A stretch of DNA of 64,000 nt from assembly GCA_005518185.1 (NCBI GenBank), contig RKSN01000001.1:558501-622500 (forward strand). The letters run 5' to 3'. This stretch comes from Chakrabartia godavariana (GTDB lineage Bacteria > Pseudomonadota > Alphaproteobacteria > Sphingomonadales > Sphingomonadaceae). A model generated the notes under the pieces. The model was not told the DNA's origin and searched no databases. It saw nothing but the letters and a program-made list of their open reading frames with translations. This document shows, one piece after another, positions 25,553 through 35,566 of the stretch (its first letter is position 1; every line of letters starts with the position of its first letter). The position numbers were made by a program, and so were the translations under genes.

Positions 25553-26743
25553 ATGACGTTCAAAACCCTTGATGACATGGGCGATGTGACGGGCAAGCGC
25601 GTGCTTGTCCGGGAAGACCTCAACGTGCCGATGGCCGATGGTCTGGTGACGGACGACACGCGTCTGCGCGCTGCCGCGCCGACCATCCTCGAACTCGCGG
25701 ATCGCGGCGCCACGGTTCTCGTACTCGCCCATTTCGGCCGTCCCAAGGGCCAGCCCTCGGACGAGTTCTCGCTGAAGAAGGTCGTGGGGCCGCTGGCCCA
25801 GGTCCTCGGGCGGCCGGTCCGCTTCATCGACTGGGAAGGTGACAAGGCTGCCGTGGCAGCGCTCGGCGCGGGCGATATCGCGGTGCTTGAAAACACCCGC
25901 TTCTTCAGCGGCGAGGAAAAGAACGATCCCGCCGTGGTTGAACGCTTTGCCAGCCTCGGCGACGCCTATGTGAACGACGCTTTCTCGGCGGCGCACCGCG
26001 CCCATGCCTCGACCGAAGGTCTGGCGCACGTCCTGCCGGCTTATGCCGGGCGGTCGATGGAAGCGGAACTGGTGGCGCTTGGAAAGGCGCTCGGCTCGCC
26101 TGAAAAGCCGGTGGCAGCGGTCGTGGGCGGGGCCAAGGTCTCTACCAAGCTCGACGTGCTCAAGCATCTCGTGGCCCGTGTTGACCACCTGATCATCGGT
26201 GGCGGCATGGCGAATACCTTCCTCGCGGCGCGGGGCGTCAATGTGGGCAAGTCGCTGTGCGAGCATGAACTGACGGGGACCGCCGAAGAGATCCTTGATG
26301 CCGCGGAAAAGGCAGGCTGCATCGTGCACCTTCCGTATGACGTGGTGGTCGCGAAGGAATTTGCTGCCAACCCGCCGTCCCTGCGCACCTGCAACGTGCA
26401 TGAGGTCGCCGCTGATGAGATGATCCTCGACGTGGGGCCTGCGGCCGTGGAGGCTCTGGCTGACGCACTCAAGACGTGTCGCACGCTTGTCTGGAACGGC
26501 CCGATGGGCGCGTTTGAGACGGTACCGTTCGACACCGCGACCGTGGCGCTGGCGCGCACTGCGGCAGCGCTCACCAAGGAAGGCTCTCTCGTCTCGGTGG
26601 CGGGCGGTGGCGATACTGTTGCCGCGCTCAACCATGCGGGCGTGGCCGACGATTTCAGCTTCGTCTCGACCGCAGGGGGCGCCTTCCTCGAATGGATGGA
26701 AGGCCGCGAACTGCCCGGCGTCGCCGCGCTCCAGAAGGCCTGA
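25553..26743 (+). CDS. pgk: phosphoglycerate kinase
   Basis: 396 residues, two Rossmann domains. Seen: [11 protein letters not shown] near the start, [37 protein letters not shown], and the C-terminal ATP site [15 protein letters not shown] with [13 protein letters not shown]. Makes ATP from 1,3-bisphosphoglycerate, directly after Gap in the pathway and in the gene order. A REP-like repeat separates it from gap, and a strong terminator follows. Confidence 0.97.
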   Translation: MTFKTLDDMGDVTGKRVLVREDLNVPMADGLVTDDTRLRAAAPTILELADRGATVLVLAHFGRPKGQPSDEFSLKKVVGPLAQVLGRPVRFIDWEGDKAAVAALGAGDIAVLENTRFFSGEEKNDPAVVERFASLGDAYVNDAFSAAHRAHASTEGLAHVLPAYAGRSMEAELVALGKALGSPEKPVAAVVGGAKVSTKLDVLKHLVARVDHLIIGGGMANTFLAARGVNVGKSLCEHELTGTAEEILDAAEKAGCIVHLPYDVVVAKEFAANPPSLRTCNVHEVAADEMILDVGPAAVEALADALKTCRTLVWNGPMGAFETVPFDTATVALARTAAALTKEGSLVSVAGGGDTVAALNHAGVADDFSFVSTAGGAFLEWMEGRELPGVAALQKA

Positions 26744-26752
26744 GTTTTACGT

Positions 26753-26784
26753 CCCGGCAAGGTCCGCCTTGCCGGGATTTTTTT
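26753..26784 (+). terminator. intrinsic terminator after pgk
   Basis: Perfect arms CCCGGCAAGG and CCTTGCCGGG around TCCG, followed by A and seven Ts. It lies nine bases after the pgk stop, so fda is either read through in part or has its own promoter in the short gap. Confidence 0.88.
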
Positions 26785-26822
26785 GACCAAAAACGCATAC
26801 GTATGCAGCGAAGGACAGAACG

Positions 26823-27719
26823 ATGACAGACCCGAAAATGTTGGAAAAGATCGCCAGCGGCAAAGGCTTTATCGCAGCGCTGGACCAGAGCGGCGGATCG
26901 ACCCCCAAGGCGCTGCTCGGCTATGGCATCGAAGCGAGCGCCTATAATGGCGATGACGAGATGTTTGCGCTGATCCATCAGATGCGCAGCCGCATCATCT
27001 CCTCGCCCGCCTTCACCGGCGACAAGGTCATCGGTGCCATCCTCTTTGAAAAGACCATGGACGGACAGGTGGGCGGCAAGCCGACTCCGGCCGCGCTGTG
27101 GGACAAGGGCGTGGTGCCCTTCATCAAGATCGACAAGGGTCTGGAAGACGAAGTGAACGGCGTCCAGCTGATGAAGCCGATGCCGGAGCTGGATGCGCTT
27201 CTCGCCAAGTCGAAGGCGCTCGGCGTATTCGGCACGAAGGAACGCTCGGTCATCAACCTCGCCAACCGTGAAGGTATCGCCGCCATCGTGAAGCAGCAGG
27301 TCGAGGTCGGCCTTCAGGTGCTGGCCGGTGGCCTCGTTCCGATGTTGGAGCCGGAAATCAACATCAAGAGCCCGGAACGCGCCCAATGCGACGCGATCCT
27401 TCTCGACGAGATGATCAAGGCGCTCGACGCCATGCCGGGCACGGACAAGGTCATGCTGAAGCTCAGCCTTCCGGTGACACCGGGCCATTTCGATGCGCTC
27501 GTCGATCACCCGCGCGTCCTGCGCGTCGTGGCGCTGTCGGGCGGCTATAAGCGCCCCGAAGCGTGCGTTGAACTCGCCAAGAACCGCGGCATCATTGCCA
27601 GCTTCAGCCGCGCGCTGCTCGAAGACCTGCGTCACCAGATGACCGATGCGGAATTTGACGCGTCGCTCGGTTCGGCAATTGACGAGATCTACACGGCGTC
27701 GACGACGAAGACGGCGTAA
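26823..27719 (+). CDS. fda: class I fructose-bisphosphate aldolase
   Basis: 298 residues. Starts with FIAALDQSGGSTPKAL (the class I opening with the DQS/GGST pattern). Mid-protein GKPTPAALWDKGVVPFIKIDKG and GGLVPMLEPEIN match metal-independent aldolases, and the Schiff-base lysine is in VMLKLSLP. Cleaves fructose-1,6-bisphosphate. AAGGACAG precedes the ATG. Confidence 0.93.
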   Translation: MTDPKMLEKIASGKGFIAALDQSGGSTPKALLGYGIEASAYNGDDEMFALIHQMRSRIISSPAFTGDKVIGAILFEKTMDGQVGGKPTPAALWDKGVVPFIKIDKGLEDEVNGVQLMKPMPELDALLAKSKALGVFGTKERSVINLANREGIAAIVKQQVEVGLQVLAGGLVPMLEPEINIKSPERAQCDAILLDEMIKALDAMPGTDKVMLKLSLPVTPGHFDALVDHPRVLRVVALSGGYKRPEACVELAKNRGIIASFSRALLEDLRHQMTDAEFDASLGSAIDEIYTASTTKTA

Positions 27720-27725
27720 GTTCCC

Positions 27726-27868
27726 ATCCTCCCCCATCGGGGGAGGTGGCAGCCCGCAGGGCTGACGGAGGGGGCGCCGGGTGCATGACGGGTTCGTCGG
27801 CTTCGCACCCGGCCCCGCACCCCCTCCACCATGCTGCGCATGGTCCCCCTCCCCCGATGGGGGAGGAT
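27726..27868. repeat. long inverted intergenic repeat
   Basis: The outer arms ATCCTCCCCCATCGGGGGAG and CTCCCCCGATGGGGGAGGAT are near-perfect inverted copies, each also a small hairpin itself, with CACCCCCTCC/GGAGGGGG pairing inside. This type of element is widespread in sphingomonads and related alphaproteobacteria. It occupies the gap between fda and thiE and may act as an RNA stability or termination structure. Confidence 0.72.
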
Positions 27869-27921
27869 CTTGACACCAGCAGGGCTTACACTCGCCCGCT
27901 CGCCGCCCTATAGCGCCAGCC

Positions 27922-28605
27922 ATGGACGATCTTGAACTTCCCGAAGTGCCCGAGGGCTTTGCCGAGCGCTTTGTGCGCGAAGACCGCGAACCCGCTGAAC
28001 TCTATCTGATTTCGCCGCCCGCGATCGATGCGGCGTTCACCGACCGGCTGAAGGCGGCGTTTGATGCCGGGCCAGTCGCAGCCTTCCAGCTCCGCCTGAA
28101 GGGCATTGATGACCACAGCATTGCGCGCGCGGCCGAGCCTTTGCAGAAGCTGTGCGCAGATCGCGACGTGGCCTTCATCATCAATGACAGCATCGCGCTT
28201 GCCAAACGGCTGGGGGCGGATGGGGTGCATCTGGGGCAGGAGGATGGCGATCCCCGCGAGGCGCGCGACATTCTGGGACGTGACGCACAGATCGGCGTGA
28301 CGTGTCACAACAGCCGCCATCTGGCGATGGAAGCGGGCGAGGCGGGCGCGGATTATGTCGCGTTCGGCGCCTTCTACGCGACCACCACCAAAGAGGTGCA
28401 GCATCAGGCCGACCCTGCGATCCTGAGCTGGTGGACCGTCGTCTCGCCGATTCCGTGCGTGGCGATCGGGGGCATTACGGCGGCCAATGTCGCGCCTTTG
28501 GTGGCGGCCGGCGCGGACTTCATCGCGGTTTCAGGCGCGGTGTGGAACGATCCGGCGGGCGATGCTGCGGCGGTTCAGGCCCTTTTGAAGGCGATGGGCC
28601 ACTGA
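27922..28605 (+). CDS. thiE: thiamine phosphate synthase family protein
   Basis: 227-residue TIM barrel. Family features: AFIINDSIALAKRLGADGVHLGQED (pyrophosphate/substrate loop), GVTCHNSRHLAMEAGEAGADYVAFGAFYATTTK, and the C-terminal phosphate-binding VAIGGITAANVAPLVAAGADFIAVSGAV. ThiE joins the pyrimidine and thiazole halves of thiamine. The protein has about 30 extra polar residues before the barrel. No other thiamine genes adjoin; transketolase upstream is a thiamine-diphosphate user, which may be coincidence. Confidence 0.85.
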   Translation: MDDLELPEVPEGFAERFVREDREPAELYLISPPAIDAAFTDRLKAAFDAGPVAAFQLRLKGIDDHSIARAAEPLQKLCADRDVAFIINDSIALAKRLGADGVHLGQEDGDPREARDILGRDAQIGVTCHNSRHLAMEAGEAGADYVAFGAFYATTTKEVQHQADPAILSWWTVVSPIPCVAIGGITAANVAPLVAAGADFIAVSGAVWNDPAGDAAAVQALLKAMGH

Positions 28606-28675
28606 CCAGCCCTTGCCCGAAAGCACGGCTTGGGGTAGGGGCGCGACCGCTCTTTCAAATTCGTACAGGTGACTC

Positions 28676-29239
28676 ATGAAGATCAGCGGCGTGGACATCC
28701 GTCCCGGCAACATCCTTGAATTCGAAGGCGGCCTGTGGCGCGCCGTGAAGATCCAGCACACCCAGCCGGGCAAGGGTGGCGCGTACATGCAGGTCGAACT
28801 GAAGAACCTGATTGACGGCCGCAAGAGCCAGAACCGCTTCCGTTCCTCCGAAACTGTGGAGCGCGTCCGCCTCGATACGAAGGACTTCCAGTTCCTGTAT
28901 GTCGATGGCGACATGCTTGTCTTCATGGACAAGGACAATTACGACCAGATCACGTTGCCCGCCGACATGCTCGGCGATGCGGCGGCCTTCCTGCAGGATG
29001 GCATGGAAGTCGTTCTCGAACTTTATGATGAACGCCCGATCTCGGTCCAGTTGCCCGATCAGGTCGAAGCCACCATCGTCGAAGCCGACGCGGTGGTGAA
29101 GGGCCAGACCGCCTCTTCCTCTTACAAGCCCGCGCTGCTCGACAATGGCGTGCGCGTCATGGTGCCGCCGCACATCACGGCGGGCACGCGCATCGTTGTC
29201 GACGTTTATGCGCAGGAATATGTGAAGCGCGCCGACTAA
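28676..29239 (+). CDS. efp: elongation factor P
   Basis: 187 residues, three beta-barrel domains. The KOW-like N-terminal domain holds the modifiable lysine in QPGKGGAY (about residue 34), the position that reaches the peptidyl-transferase centre to rescue proline stalls. Domain III ends with [18 protein letters not shown]. The GxxIRPG-type opening ([10 protein letters not shown]) is typical. Preceded by AGGTGA. Confidence 0.95.
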   Translation: MKISGVDIRPGNILEFEGGLWRAVKIQHTQPGKGGAYMQVELKNLIDGRKSQNRFRSSETVERVRLDTKDFQFLYVDGDMLVFMDKDNYDQITLPADMLGDAAAFLQDGMEVVLELYDERPISVQLPDQVEATIVEADAVVKGQTASSSYKPALLDNGVRVMVPPHITAGTRIVVDVYAQEYVKRAD

Positions 29240-29252
29240 GGCCCGTTTTCTT

Positions 29253-29342
29253 CCGTTTGCCCTGAGTTTGTCGAAGGGCTGTCCTTTTCTGTGCCTCGAG
29301 TGCAAAAGAAGGACGGTGCTTCGACAGGCTCAGCACCAACGG
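29253..29342. repeat. intergenic repeat of the CTTCGACAGGCTCAG family
   Basis: Begins CCGTTTGCCCTGAGTTTGTCG and ends CTTCGACAGGCTCAGCACC followed by AACGG, so the two halves are inverted copies around a GTCCTTTTCT...AGAAGGAC stem. The same unit lies between nuoC and nuoD (31933-32021) and inside trpD (62811-62894). Confidence 0.75.
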
Positions 29343-29402
29343 TTGTTTGAAAATTGAACGCCGGCGCCGAAGTTTATGCGCCACGAACCTAGGAATTCTG
29401 TT

Positions 29403-30215
29403 GTGCCTGCCCATTCCGGTATCCTGACCGTCATCGAACGCGCCGCGCGCAAGGCGGGCGGCAAGCTGCGCCGCGACTTCAACGAGGTGCAGCACCTTCA
29501 GGTCAGCCGAAAGGGGCCGGCCGATTTCGTGTCCAAGGCAGATACGGCAGCCGAGCGCACGATCTATGACGAGCTGGTCAAGGCGCGTCCGGACTGGAAC
29601 TTCCTGTTTGAGGAAGCGGGCGAAATCGTCAACAACCCGGACAAGCCGTGCTTCATCATTGATCCGCTCGATGGCACGTCCAACTTCCTGCACGGCATCC
29701 CGCATTTCGCGATTTCGATCGCGGTGGAAGAGGAACTGTCTGGCGGGCGTCGCGAGATCACGACGGCGCTCGTCTACAATCCGATCACGGATGAAAGCTT
29801 CTGGGCCGAAAAGGGCCGGGGCGCCTGGCTGCAGGACCAGCGCCTGCGCGTGTCCTCGCGCCGCGACATGGCCGATGCGCTGATCGCGACGGGCATTCCC
29901 TTTATGGGCCATGGCGATTTTGCTGAGTGGACGAAGATTTTTGCCGCTGTGGCCCCGAATGTCGCGGGCATCCGCCGCTTTGGCGCTGCCTCGCTTGACC
30001 TCGCCTGGGTGGCCGCTGGCCGCTATGACGGGTTCTGGGAAAGCAAGCTCCAGCCCTGGGATGTCGCGGCCGGGATGCTTCTCGTGCGCGAAGCGGGCGG
30101 ATTCGTCACCGACTTCCGGGGTGGGGAGCGCTGCATGGAACGCAGGGAATATCTCGCCGCCAATGACGCGCTGCATTCCAAGCTGCACAAGCTTGTTGCA
30201 GGCGCGCTGCGCTGA
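29403..30215 (+). CDS. suhB: inositol monophosphatase family protein (SuhB-like)
   Basis: 270 residues. Metal-binding motifs are intact: FLFEEAGEI (metal Glu), IIDPLDGTSNFLHGIP, and the C-terminal LQPWDVAAGMLLVREAGG. Hydrolyses myo-inositol-1-phosphate and related phosphates; SuhB also affects rRNA transcription in enterobacteria. Start placed at GTG 29403 giving MPAHSGILTVIERAARKAG, with AGGA nine bases upstream; an ATG at 29376 has no visible ribosome site. Lies between efp and nuo with separate promoters likely. Confidence 0.9.
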   Translation: MPAHSGILTVIERAARKAGGKLRRDFNEVQHLQVSRKGPADFVSKADTAAERTIYDELVKARPDWNFLFEEAGEIVNNPDKPCFIIDPLDGTSNFLHGIPHFAISIAVEEELSGGRREITTALVYNPITDESFWAEKGRGAWLQDQRLRVSSRRDMADALIATGIPFMGHGDFAEWTKIFAAVAPNVAGIRRFGAASLDLAWVAAGRYDGFWESKLQPWDVAAGMLLVREAGGFVTDFRGGERCMERREYLAANDALHSKLHKLVAGALR

Positions 30216-30320
30216 CAAAAATCGTACGCAAGGCATACGGATAGGGCCCGTTTGGCCGCCCCACCTGCGCGGCACCGTCACATTATCCCCCATGGGGCTT
30301 CAAAATGGCCCTTAGTGCGC

Positions 30321-30349
30321 TTGCGATAGCCCGTTTGGTGGCCTAAAGC
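30321..30349 (+). promoter_or_regulatory. candidate promoter of the nuo operon
   Basis: TTGCGA at 30321-30326 and TAAAGC at 30344-30349 with 17 bases between, 45 bases before nuoA. Both boxes deviate from consensus, but this is the best pair in the 178-base gap. Confidence 0.35.
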
Positions 30350-30393
30350 CGCGGCGATTCCGGTTTCCTGCCGGACCATGGGAAAAGTCGATT

Positions 30394-30771
30394 ATGTCTT
30401 CGGTTGCTGCCGGATATCTGCCGATTTTGCTGTTTCTCGCGATCGCGCTGATCCTGTCGAGCGCGTTTGTGTTTCTGCCGATGCTGGTTTCGCGCCTCAC
30501 CGGGACGCACAATCCGACGCCGGAAAAGCTGACCGAGTATGAATGCGGCTTTCCCGCCTTTGAAGGCAGCCGGTCGCAGTTCGACGTCCGGTTCTATCTT
30601 GTGGCCATTCTTTTCATCATCTTCGATCTGGAAGCGGCGTTCCTCTTCCCCTGGGCGGTCAGCCTGGAGTGGACGGGCTGGGCCGGCTGGACGGGCATGA
30701 TGGTGTTTCTGGGCGAACTGGTCCTTGGCCTTGTCTATGCGTGGAAGAAGGGAGCGCTCGAATGGGAGTAG
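30394..30771 (+). CDS. nuoA: NADH-quinone oxidoreductase subunit A
   Basis: 125 residues, three membrane helices. Conserved loop motif [20 protein letters not shown] between helices 1 and 2 and [13 protein letters not shown] in helix 2 with the acidic residues of the E-channel. Membrane arm near the quinone site of complex I. First gene of the nuo operon; its end overlaps nuoB by ten bases. Confidence 0.95.
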   Translation: MSSVAAGYLPILLFLAIALILSSAFVFLPMLVSRLTGTHNPTPEKLTEYECGFPAFEGSRSQFDVRFYLVAILFIIFDLEAAFLFPWAVSLEWTGWAGWTGMMVFLGELVLGLVYAWKKGALEWE

Positions 30772-31301
30772 ATCTGACGGCGGCTCCGCCCGCGGGAACG
30801 CTTCCCGATGCGAGCTTCTTCAACGGTCTGAACGATGAGCTGTCCAACAAGGGCTTTCTCGTCGTGTCGACCGAAGAACTGTTCCAGTGGGCCCGCACCG
30901 GCTCGCTCTGGTGGATGACGTTCGGTCTGGCATGCTGTGCTGTGGAAATGATCCACGTGAACATGCCGCGCTATGACCTTGAGCGCTTCGGCGCCGCCCC
31001 GCGCGCCTCTCCGCGCCAGTCGGACGTGATGATCGTCGCGGGCACGCTCTGCAACAAGATGGCCCCGGCGCTGCGTCGTGTGTACGACCAGATGTCGGAC
31101 CCGAAATACGTGATTTCGATGGGCAGCTGCGCCAATGGCGGCGGCTATTACCACTATAGCTACAGCGTCGTGCGCGGATGCGACCGCATCGTGCCCGTGG
31201 ACATCTATGTCCCCGGCTGCCCGCCGACCGCCGAAGCCTTGCTCTATGGCATCATGCAGTTGCAGCGGAAGATCCGCCGCGAGGGGACGGTGACCCGGTG
31301 A
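30762..31301 (+). CDS. nuoB: NADH-quinone oxidoreductase subunit B
   Basis: 179 residues. Holds iron-sulfur cluster N2, the last electron carrier before quinone; ligand cysteines are in [21 protein letters not shown] and [12 protein letters not shown]. The ATG at 30762 gives [10 protein letters not shown], and an extension further upstream would run inside nuoA without family sequence. Confidence 0.96.
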   Translation: MGVDLTAAPPAGTLPDASFFNGLNDELSNKGFLVVSTEELFQWARTGSLWWMTFGLACCAVEMIHVNMPRYDLERFGAAPRASPRQSDVMIVAGTLCNKMAPALRRVYDQMSDPKYVISMGSCANGGGYYHYSYSVVRGCDRIVPVDIYVPGCPPTAEALLYGIMQLQRKIRREGTVTR

Positions 31302-31915
31302 GCCATTCCGCCCCCCGTTATGCCGCCAATGACGGCGTCGCCGATGCGATTGCCAAGGCGCTTGGCAAGGATTTCGTCAGCATTGACGAAGCGCATGGCG
31401 AAATCGCCGTTACGGTCGTCACGTCGCGTCTTGTCGAGGCGATGATCGCGCTGCGTGATGAGTGTGCTTATCAGCAGCTGATGGAAATCGCGGGCGTCGA
31501 CTGGCCCGATCAGGATCCGCGCTTTGAGGTGGTCTACTGCCTCCTGTCGCTGACCAAGAACCACCGCATCCGCGTGCATGTGCGCACGAACGAAGACGTG
31601 CCGGTGCCGTCGGTCACGGGCATCTGGCCTGTCGCCGGCTGGCTGGAACGCGAAGTGTTCGACATGTACGGCGTGCTGTTCGAAGGCAATTCGGACCTGC
31701 GCCGCATCCTGACCGACTACGGCTTCCAAGGCCATCCGCAGCGCAAGGACTTCCCGCTGACCGGCTATGTCGAACTGCGCTATTCCGAAGAGCAGAAGCG
31801 CGTCATGTATGAGCCCGTCACGCTGGCGCAGGATTTCCGCACGTTCGACTTCATGTCGCCTTGGGAAGGCGCCGACTATGTGCTGCCGGGCGATGAAAAG
31901 GGAGGCAAGGCATGA
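31298..31915 (+). CDS. nuoC: NADH-quinone oxidoreductase subunit C
   Basis: 205 residues of the 30-kDa subunit family. Motif block: [45 protein letters not shown] and [28 protein letters not shown] start overlaps the nuoB stop in GTGA. As usual in alphaproteobacteria it is separate from nuoD, here by a repeat-bearing spacer. Confidence 0.95.
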   Translation: MSHSAPRYAANDGVADAIAKALGKDFVSIDEAHGEIAVTVVTSRLVEAMIALRDECAYQQLMEIAGVDWPDQDPRFEVVYCLLSLTKNHRIRVHVRTNEDVPVPSVTGIWPVAGWLEREVFDMYGVLFEGNSDLRRILTDYGFQGHPQRKDFPLTGYVELRYSEEQKRVMYEPVTLAQDFRTFDFMSPWEGADYVLPGDEKGGKA

Positions 31916-31932
31916 CCGCTGTTTCCACCACA

Positions 31933-32021
31933 CCGCTCACCCTGAGCCTGTCGAAGGGTCGTTCTTCTGGACATCGCGCTGAACAGAAAGGGCAGGGCTT
32001 CGACAAGCTCAGCCTGAGCGG
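31933..32021. repeat. repeat of the CTTCGACAGGCTCAG family between nuoC and nuoD
   Basis: CCGCTCACCCTGAGCCTGTCG at one end and CTTCGACAAGCTCAGCCTGAG plus CGG at the other form inverted arms. It fills most of the 126-base gap, the largest gap between early nuo genes, most of which overlap or abut. Confidence 0.75.
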
Positions 32022-32041
32022 ATTTGGAGAGGGTCGCTAAT

Positions 32042-33253
32042 ATGTCACTCCAACCCGATCTCGCGCCGACCAACGCCGGCGAGGACATCCAGAACTACAC
32101 GATCAACTTCGGTCCCCAGCACCCGGCCGCGCACGGCGTTCTGCGTCTGGTCATGGAGCTGGACGGGGAAATCGTGGAGCGGCTCGATCCGCATGTCGGC
32201 CTGCTCCATCGCGGCACCGAAAAGCTGATCGAGTACAAGACCTATCTGCAGGCGCTGCCGTACTTCGATCGTCTCGATTACTGCTCACCGCTCGGCATGG
32301 AGCATTCTTATGTGCTTGCAGTCGAAAAGCTGCTCGACTGTGAGGTGCCACTGCGCGCGCAATATCTGCGCGTGCTGTTTGCGGAACTGACGCGCATCTG
32401 CAATCACATGCTCAACCTCGGTAGCCACGTCATGGACGTCGGCGCGATGACGCCGAACCTGTGGATGTTCGAACTGCGCGAGGACTGCCTCAACTTCTTC
32501 GAACGCGCCTCGGGCGCGCGCATGCACGCCGCGTGGTTCCGCCCCGGCGGCGTCCATCAGGATGTGCCGCTGAAGCTGCTGACCGATATTGGCGACTGGC
32601 TCGACACGCGCCTGCCCGAACTGTTCGAAGACGCGATCAGCCTTGTCGCCGACAACCGCATCTTCAAGCAGCGCAACGTCGACATCGCCGTCGTGTCGAA
32701 GGAAGACGCGATCAAGTGGGGCTTCTCCGGCCCGATGATCCGCGGTGCCGGCATCCCCTGGGATATCCGCAAGTCGCAGCCCTATGACGTCTATGACCGT
32801 GTCGAGTTCGACATTCCGGTCGGCACCAAGGGCGACTGCTACGACCGCTTCATGGTCCGCGTCGAGGAAGTCCGCCAGTCGGCCCGCATCATGAAGCAGT
32901 GCCTGCGCGACATGCCCGAAGGTCCGGTTCTGACCGAAGACCGCAAGGTTGCCCCGCCCAAGCGCGGCGAAATGAAGCAGTCGATGGAAGCGCTGATCCA
33001 TCACTTCAAGCTCTACACAGAGGGCTTCAAGGTGCCGGAAGGCAGCGTCTACGTCGCGACCGAAAGCCCCAAGGGCGAATTCGGCGTGTATCTGGTATCG
33101 GACGGCACCAACAAGCCCTACCGCTGCAAGATCCGCCCGACGGCGTTCTCGCACCTGCAGGCGATGGACTTCATGAGCCGCGGCCACATGCTCGCCGATA
33201 CGACCGCCATCCTCGGCGCGCTCGACATCGTGTTCGGGGAGTGCGACCGGTGA
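32042..33253 (+). CDS. nuoD: NADH-quinone oxidoreductase subunit D
   Basis: 403 residues of the 49-kDa subunit, which with NuoB frames the quinone pocket. Seen: [39 protein letters not shown] with the quinone-site His, and the end [25 protein letters not shown] at 32042 follows GGAGAGG; an in-frame TTG at 32024 is less likely. Overlaps the next gene by four bases. Confidence 0.96.
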   Translation: MSLQPDLAPTNAGEDIQNYTINFGPQHPAAHGVLRLVMELDGEIVERLDPHVGLLHRGTEKLIEYKTYLQALPYFDRLDYCSPLGMEHSYVLAVEKLLDCEVPLRAQYLRVLFAELTRICNHMLNLGSHVMDVGAMTPNLWMFELREDCLNFFERASGARMHAAWFRPGGVHQDVPLKLLTDIGDWLDTRLPELFEDAISLVADNRIFKQRNVDIAVVSKEDAIKWGFSGPMIRGAGIPWDIRKSQPYDVYDRVEFDIPVGTKGDCYDRFMVRVEEVRQSARIMKQCLRDMPEGPVLTEDRKVAPPKRGEMKQSMEALIHHFKLYTEGFKVPEGSVYVATESPKGEFGVYLVSDGTNKPYRCKIRPTAFSHLQAMDFMSRGHMLADTTAILGALDIVFGECDR

Positions 33254-33600
33254 GCAATCTCGACACGGCCAAGGCCATGATCGCCGCCTATAACGCGCAG
33301 GATGTGGACCTGTACGTTTCGTACATGACCGATGATGCGTGCGAAGCGAACTATCGCGGCGATGTGGTGCGCGAAGGCAAGGAAGGCACGCGGACGGGTC
33401 TTGCCGCAGCGTTCGCCAAATGGCCGCAGAACCATGCCGAAATCCTTGATGCCCAGCAGCTGGGCGAATACGTCCTGCTGCGCGAGCATGTGACGCGCGG
33501 TCCGGCCTCTGACGGGTCGGATCTGGTCGCGCCGTTCGATGTCGTTTCGGTCTATTCTTTCGAAGGCGAGAAGTGCTCTCGCGTGGAGTTCATCCGCTAA
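33250..33600 (+). CDS. NTF2/SnoaL-like protein inserted in the nuo operon
   Basis: 116 residues with the cone-fold pattern of the SnoaL/NTF2-like superfamily: [27 protein letters not shown] at the start, then [19 protein letters not shown] and a last strand pair with [23 protein letters not shown] start overlaps the nuoD stop (GTGA) and its TAATG stop overlaps nuoE, so it is translationally coupled on both sides. Not a recognised complex I subunit. No catalytic residues can be assigned. It may be an assembly or accessory factor, or simply a passenger. Confidence 0.7.
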   Translation: MSNLDTAKAMIAAYNAQDVDLYVSYMTDDACEANYRGDVVREGKEGTRTGLAAAFAKWPQNHAEILDAQQLGEYVLLREHVTRGPASDGSDLVAPFDVVSVYSFEGEKCSRVEFIR

Positions 33601-34268
33601 TGGCTGACGCAGTTCAAATTCCGGACGAAGCCGAAGTCCGCGCGCGCTGGGGCAATTTTGCCTTCACGCCTGAAACGATGGAAAAGGCCCGCGCCATCAT
33701 CGCGCGCTATCCGGCGGGGCGTCAGGCCTCGGCCGTGATGGGTCTGCTTGACCTTGCCCAGCGGCAGGTGGGGGCAGAGACCAACACGCAGGGCTGGCTG
33801 CCGGTTCCGGTGATCGAATATGTCGCCGCCCAGCTCGAAATGCCGTACATGCGTGTTTATGAAGTCGCGACCTTCTACACCATGTACAACATGGCGCCGG
33901 TCGGGAAATTCCACGTGCAGGTCTGCGGCACCACGCCGTGCATGCTGCGCGGGTCGGACGATGTTCTGGCCGCGTGCAAGTCCAAGGGGCTCATCAAGGG
34001 CGGCACGACGGCCGACGGCCTGTTCACATTGAACGAAGTCGAATGTCTGGGCGCCTGCGCCAATGCGCCGATGGTCCAGATCAACGACGACAATTTTGAA
34101 GACCTGACCTTTGACAGCACGGTCGCGCTGCTCGACGCACTCGCGGCGGGCAAGCCGGTCAAGATCGGCCCGCAGATCGACCGCCAGACCAGCTGCCCCG
34201 AAGGCGGCCCGACGGTGCTGAAGGACATGGTCACCGAAAACCACGACTACCGGGGGGAATGGAAGTGA
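33600..34268 (+). CDS. nuoE: NADH-quinone oxidoreductase subunit E
   Basis: 222 residues. Thioredoxin-like 24-kDa subunit with the 2Fe-2S cluster N1a; ligands in [10 protein letters not shown] and CLGACANAP. The N-terminal helical part has [14 protein letters not shown], and the C-terminal tail ends with [15 protein letters not shown], a tail found in alphaproteobacterial NuoE. Sits in the peripheral arm beside NuoF. Confidence 0.95.
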   Translation: MADAVQIPDEAEVRARWGNFAFTPETMEKARAIIARYPAGRQASAVMGLLDLAQRQVGAETNTQGWLPVPVIEYVAAQLEMPYMRVYEVATFYTMYNMAPVGKFHVQVCGTTPCMLRGSDDVLAACKSKGLIKGGTTADGLFTLNEVECLGACANAPMVQINDDNFEDLTFDSTVALLDALAAGKPVKIGPQIDRQTSCPEGGPTVLKDMVTENHDYRGEWK

Positions 34269-35563
34269 GCCTCCAGGACAAGGACCGCATTTTCACCAAT
34301 CTCTACGGTTTCCAGCCGTGGAACCTGGATGCCGCCAAAAAGCGCGGATGCTGGGACAATACCAAGAAGCTGCTCGCCACCGGCCAGGATGAGATCATCG
34401 AGATCATCAAGGCATCGGGTCTGCGCGGGCGCGGGGGCGCGGGCTTCCCGACGGGGATGAAGTGGAGCTTCATGCCCAAGACGCCGACGCCGGAGCGTCC
34501 CAACTTCCTCGTCATCAATGCCGACGAGTCGGAGCCCGGCTCCTGCAAGGACCGTGAGATCATCCGGCATGATCCGCACCGCCTGATCGAAGGCGCGCTG
34601 ATCGCCGGTTTCGCGATGCGCGCGCGCGCCGCCTACATCTACATCCGTGGTGAGTTCATCTACGAAGCCAAGGTGCTACAGGCCGCCGTCGAGGAAGCCT
34701 ATGCAGCAGGGCTGGTGGGCAAGAATGCCTGCAAGTCCGGCTATGATTTCGACGTCTTCGTCCACCGGGGCGCAGGCGCGTACATCTGCGGTGAAGAAAC
34801 CGCGATGATCGAAAGCCTGGAAGGCAAGAAGGGGCAGCCGCGCCTGAAGCCGCCATTCCCGGCAGGTGCGGGCCTGTATGGCTGCCCGACGACGGTCAAC
34901 AATGTGGAATCGATTGCCGTCACGCCGACGATCCTCCGTCGCGGCGCTGACTGGTTCAAGAGCTTCGGTCGTGAAGGCAATGCTGGCACCAAGCTGTTCC
35001 AGATTTCCGGCCACGTAAACACGCCGTGCACCGTCGAAGAGTCGATGAGCATCCCCTTCAAGGAACTCATTGAAAAGCACGCGGGCGGCATCCGTGGCGG
35101 GTGGGACAATCTGCTCGCGGTCATCCCGGGTGGCTCGTCCGTGCCGCTGGTGCCTGCCGCGCAGATCATGGACGCGCCGATGGACTTTGACGGGCTGAAG
35201 GCGCTGGGCTCCGGCCTTGGCACCGCCGCCGTCATCGTCATGGACAAGTCGACCGACATCGTCCGCGCGATTTCGCGCCTGAGCTACTTCTACAAGCATG
35301 AGTCTTGCGGCCAGTGCACGCCGTGCCGCGAAGGCACCGGCTGGATGTGGCGGGTCATGGAACGCCTGCGCGAAGGCAAGGCCGACGTGTCGGAAATCGA
35401 CACCCTGTTCGAAGTCACCAAGCAGGTCGAAGGCCACACCATCTGCGCGCTCGGCGACGCAGCGGCCTGGCCGATCCAGGGCCTGATCCGTCATTTCCGC
35501 CCCGAAATGGAACGCCGGATCGCCGAAGCAAATGGCGGCCAAATGCTGGAGGCGGCGGAGTAA
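34265..35563 (+). CDS. nuoF: NADH-quinone oxidoreductase subunit F
   Basis: About 432 residues of the 51-kDa subunit, which binds FMN and NADH. Seen: [16 protein letters not shown] (NADH/FMN), [20 protein letters not shown], and the N3 cluster ligands in [15 protein letters not shown] plus a later [12 protein letters not shown]. The GTG at 34265 overlaps the nuoE stop and sits at a good distance from GGGGGGA; an ATG at 34259 is only two bases from it. Confidence 0.95.
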   Translation: MSLQDKDRIFTNLYGFQPWNLDAAKKRGCWDNTKKLLATGQDEIIEIIKASGLRGRGGAGFPTGMKWSFMPKTPTPERPNFLVINADESEPGSCKDREIIRHDPHRLIEGALIAGFAMRARAAYIYIRGEFIYEAKVLQAAVEEAYAAGLVGKNACKSGYDFDVFVHRGAGAYICGEETAMIESLEGKKGQPRLKPPFPAGAGLYGCPTTVNNVESIAVTPTILRRGADWFKSFGREGNAGTKLFQISGHVNTPCTVEESMSIPFKELIEKHAGGIRGGWDNLLAVIPGGSSVPLVPAAQIMDAPMDFDGLKALGSGLGTAAVIVMDKSTDIVRAISRLSYFYKHESCGQCTPCREGTGWMWRVMERLREGKADVSEIDTLFEVTKQVEGHTICALGDAAAWPIQGLIRHFRPEMERRIAEANGGQMLEAAE

Positions 35564-35566
35564 GTT

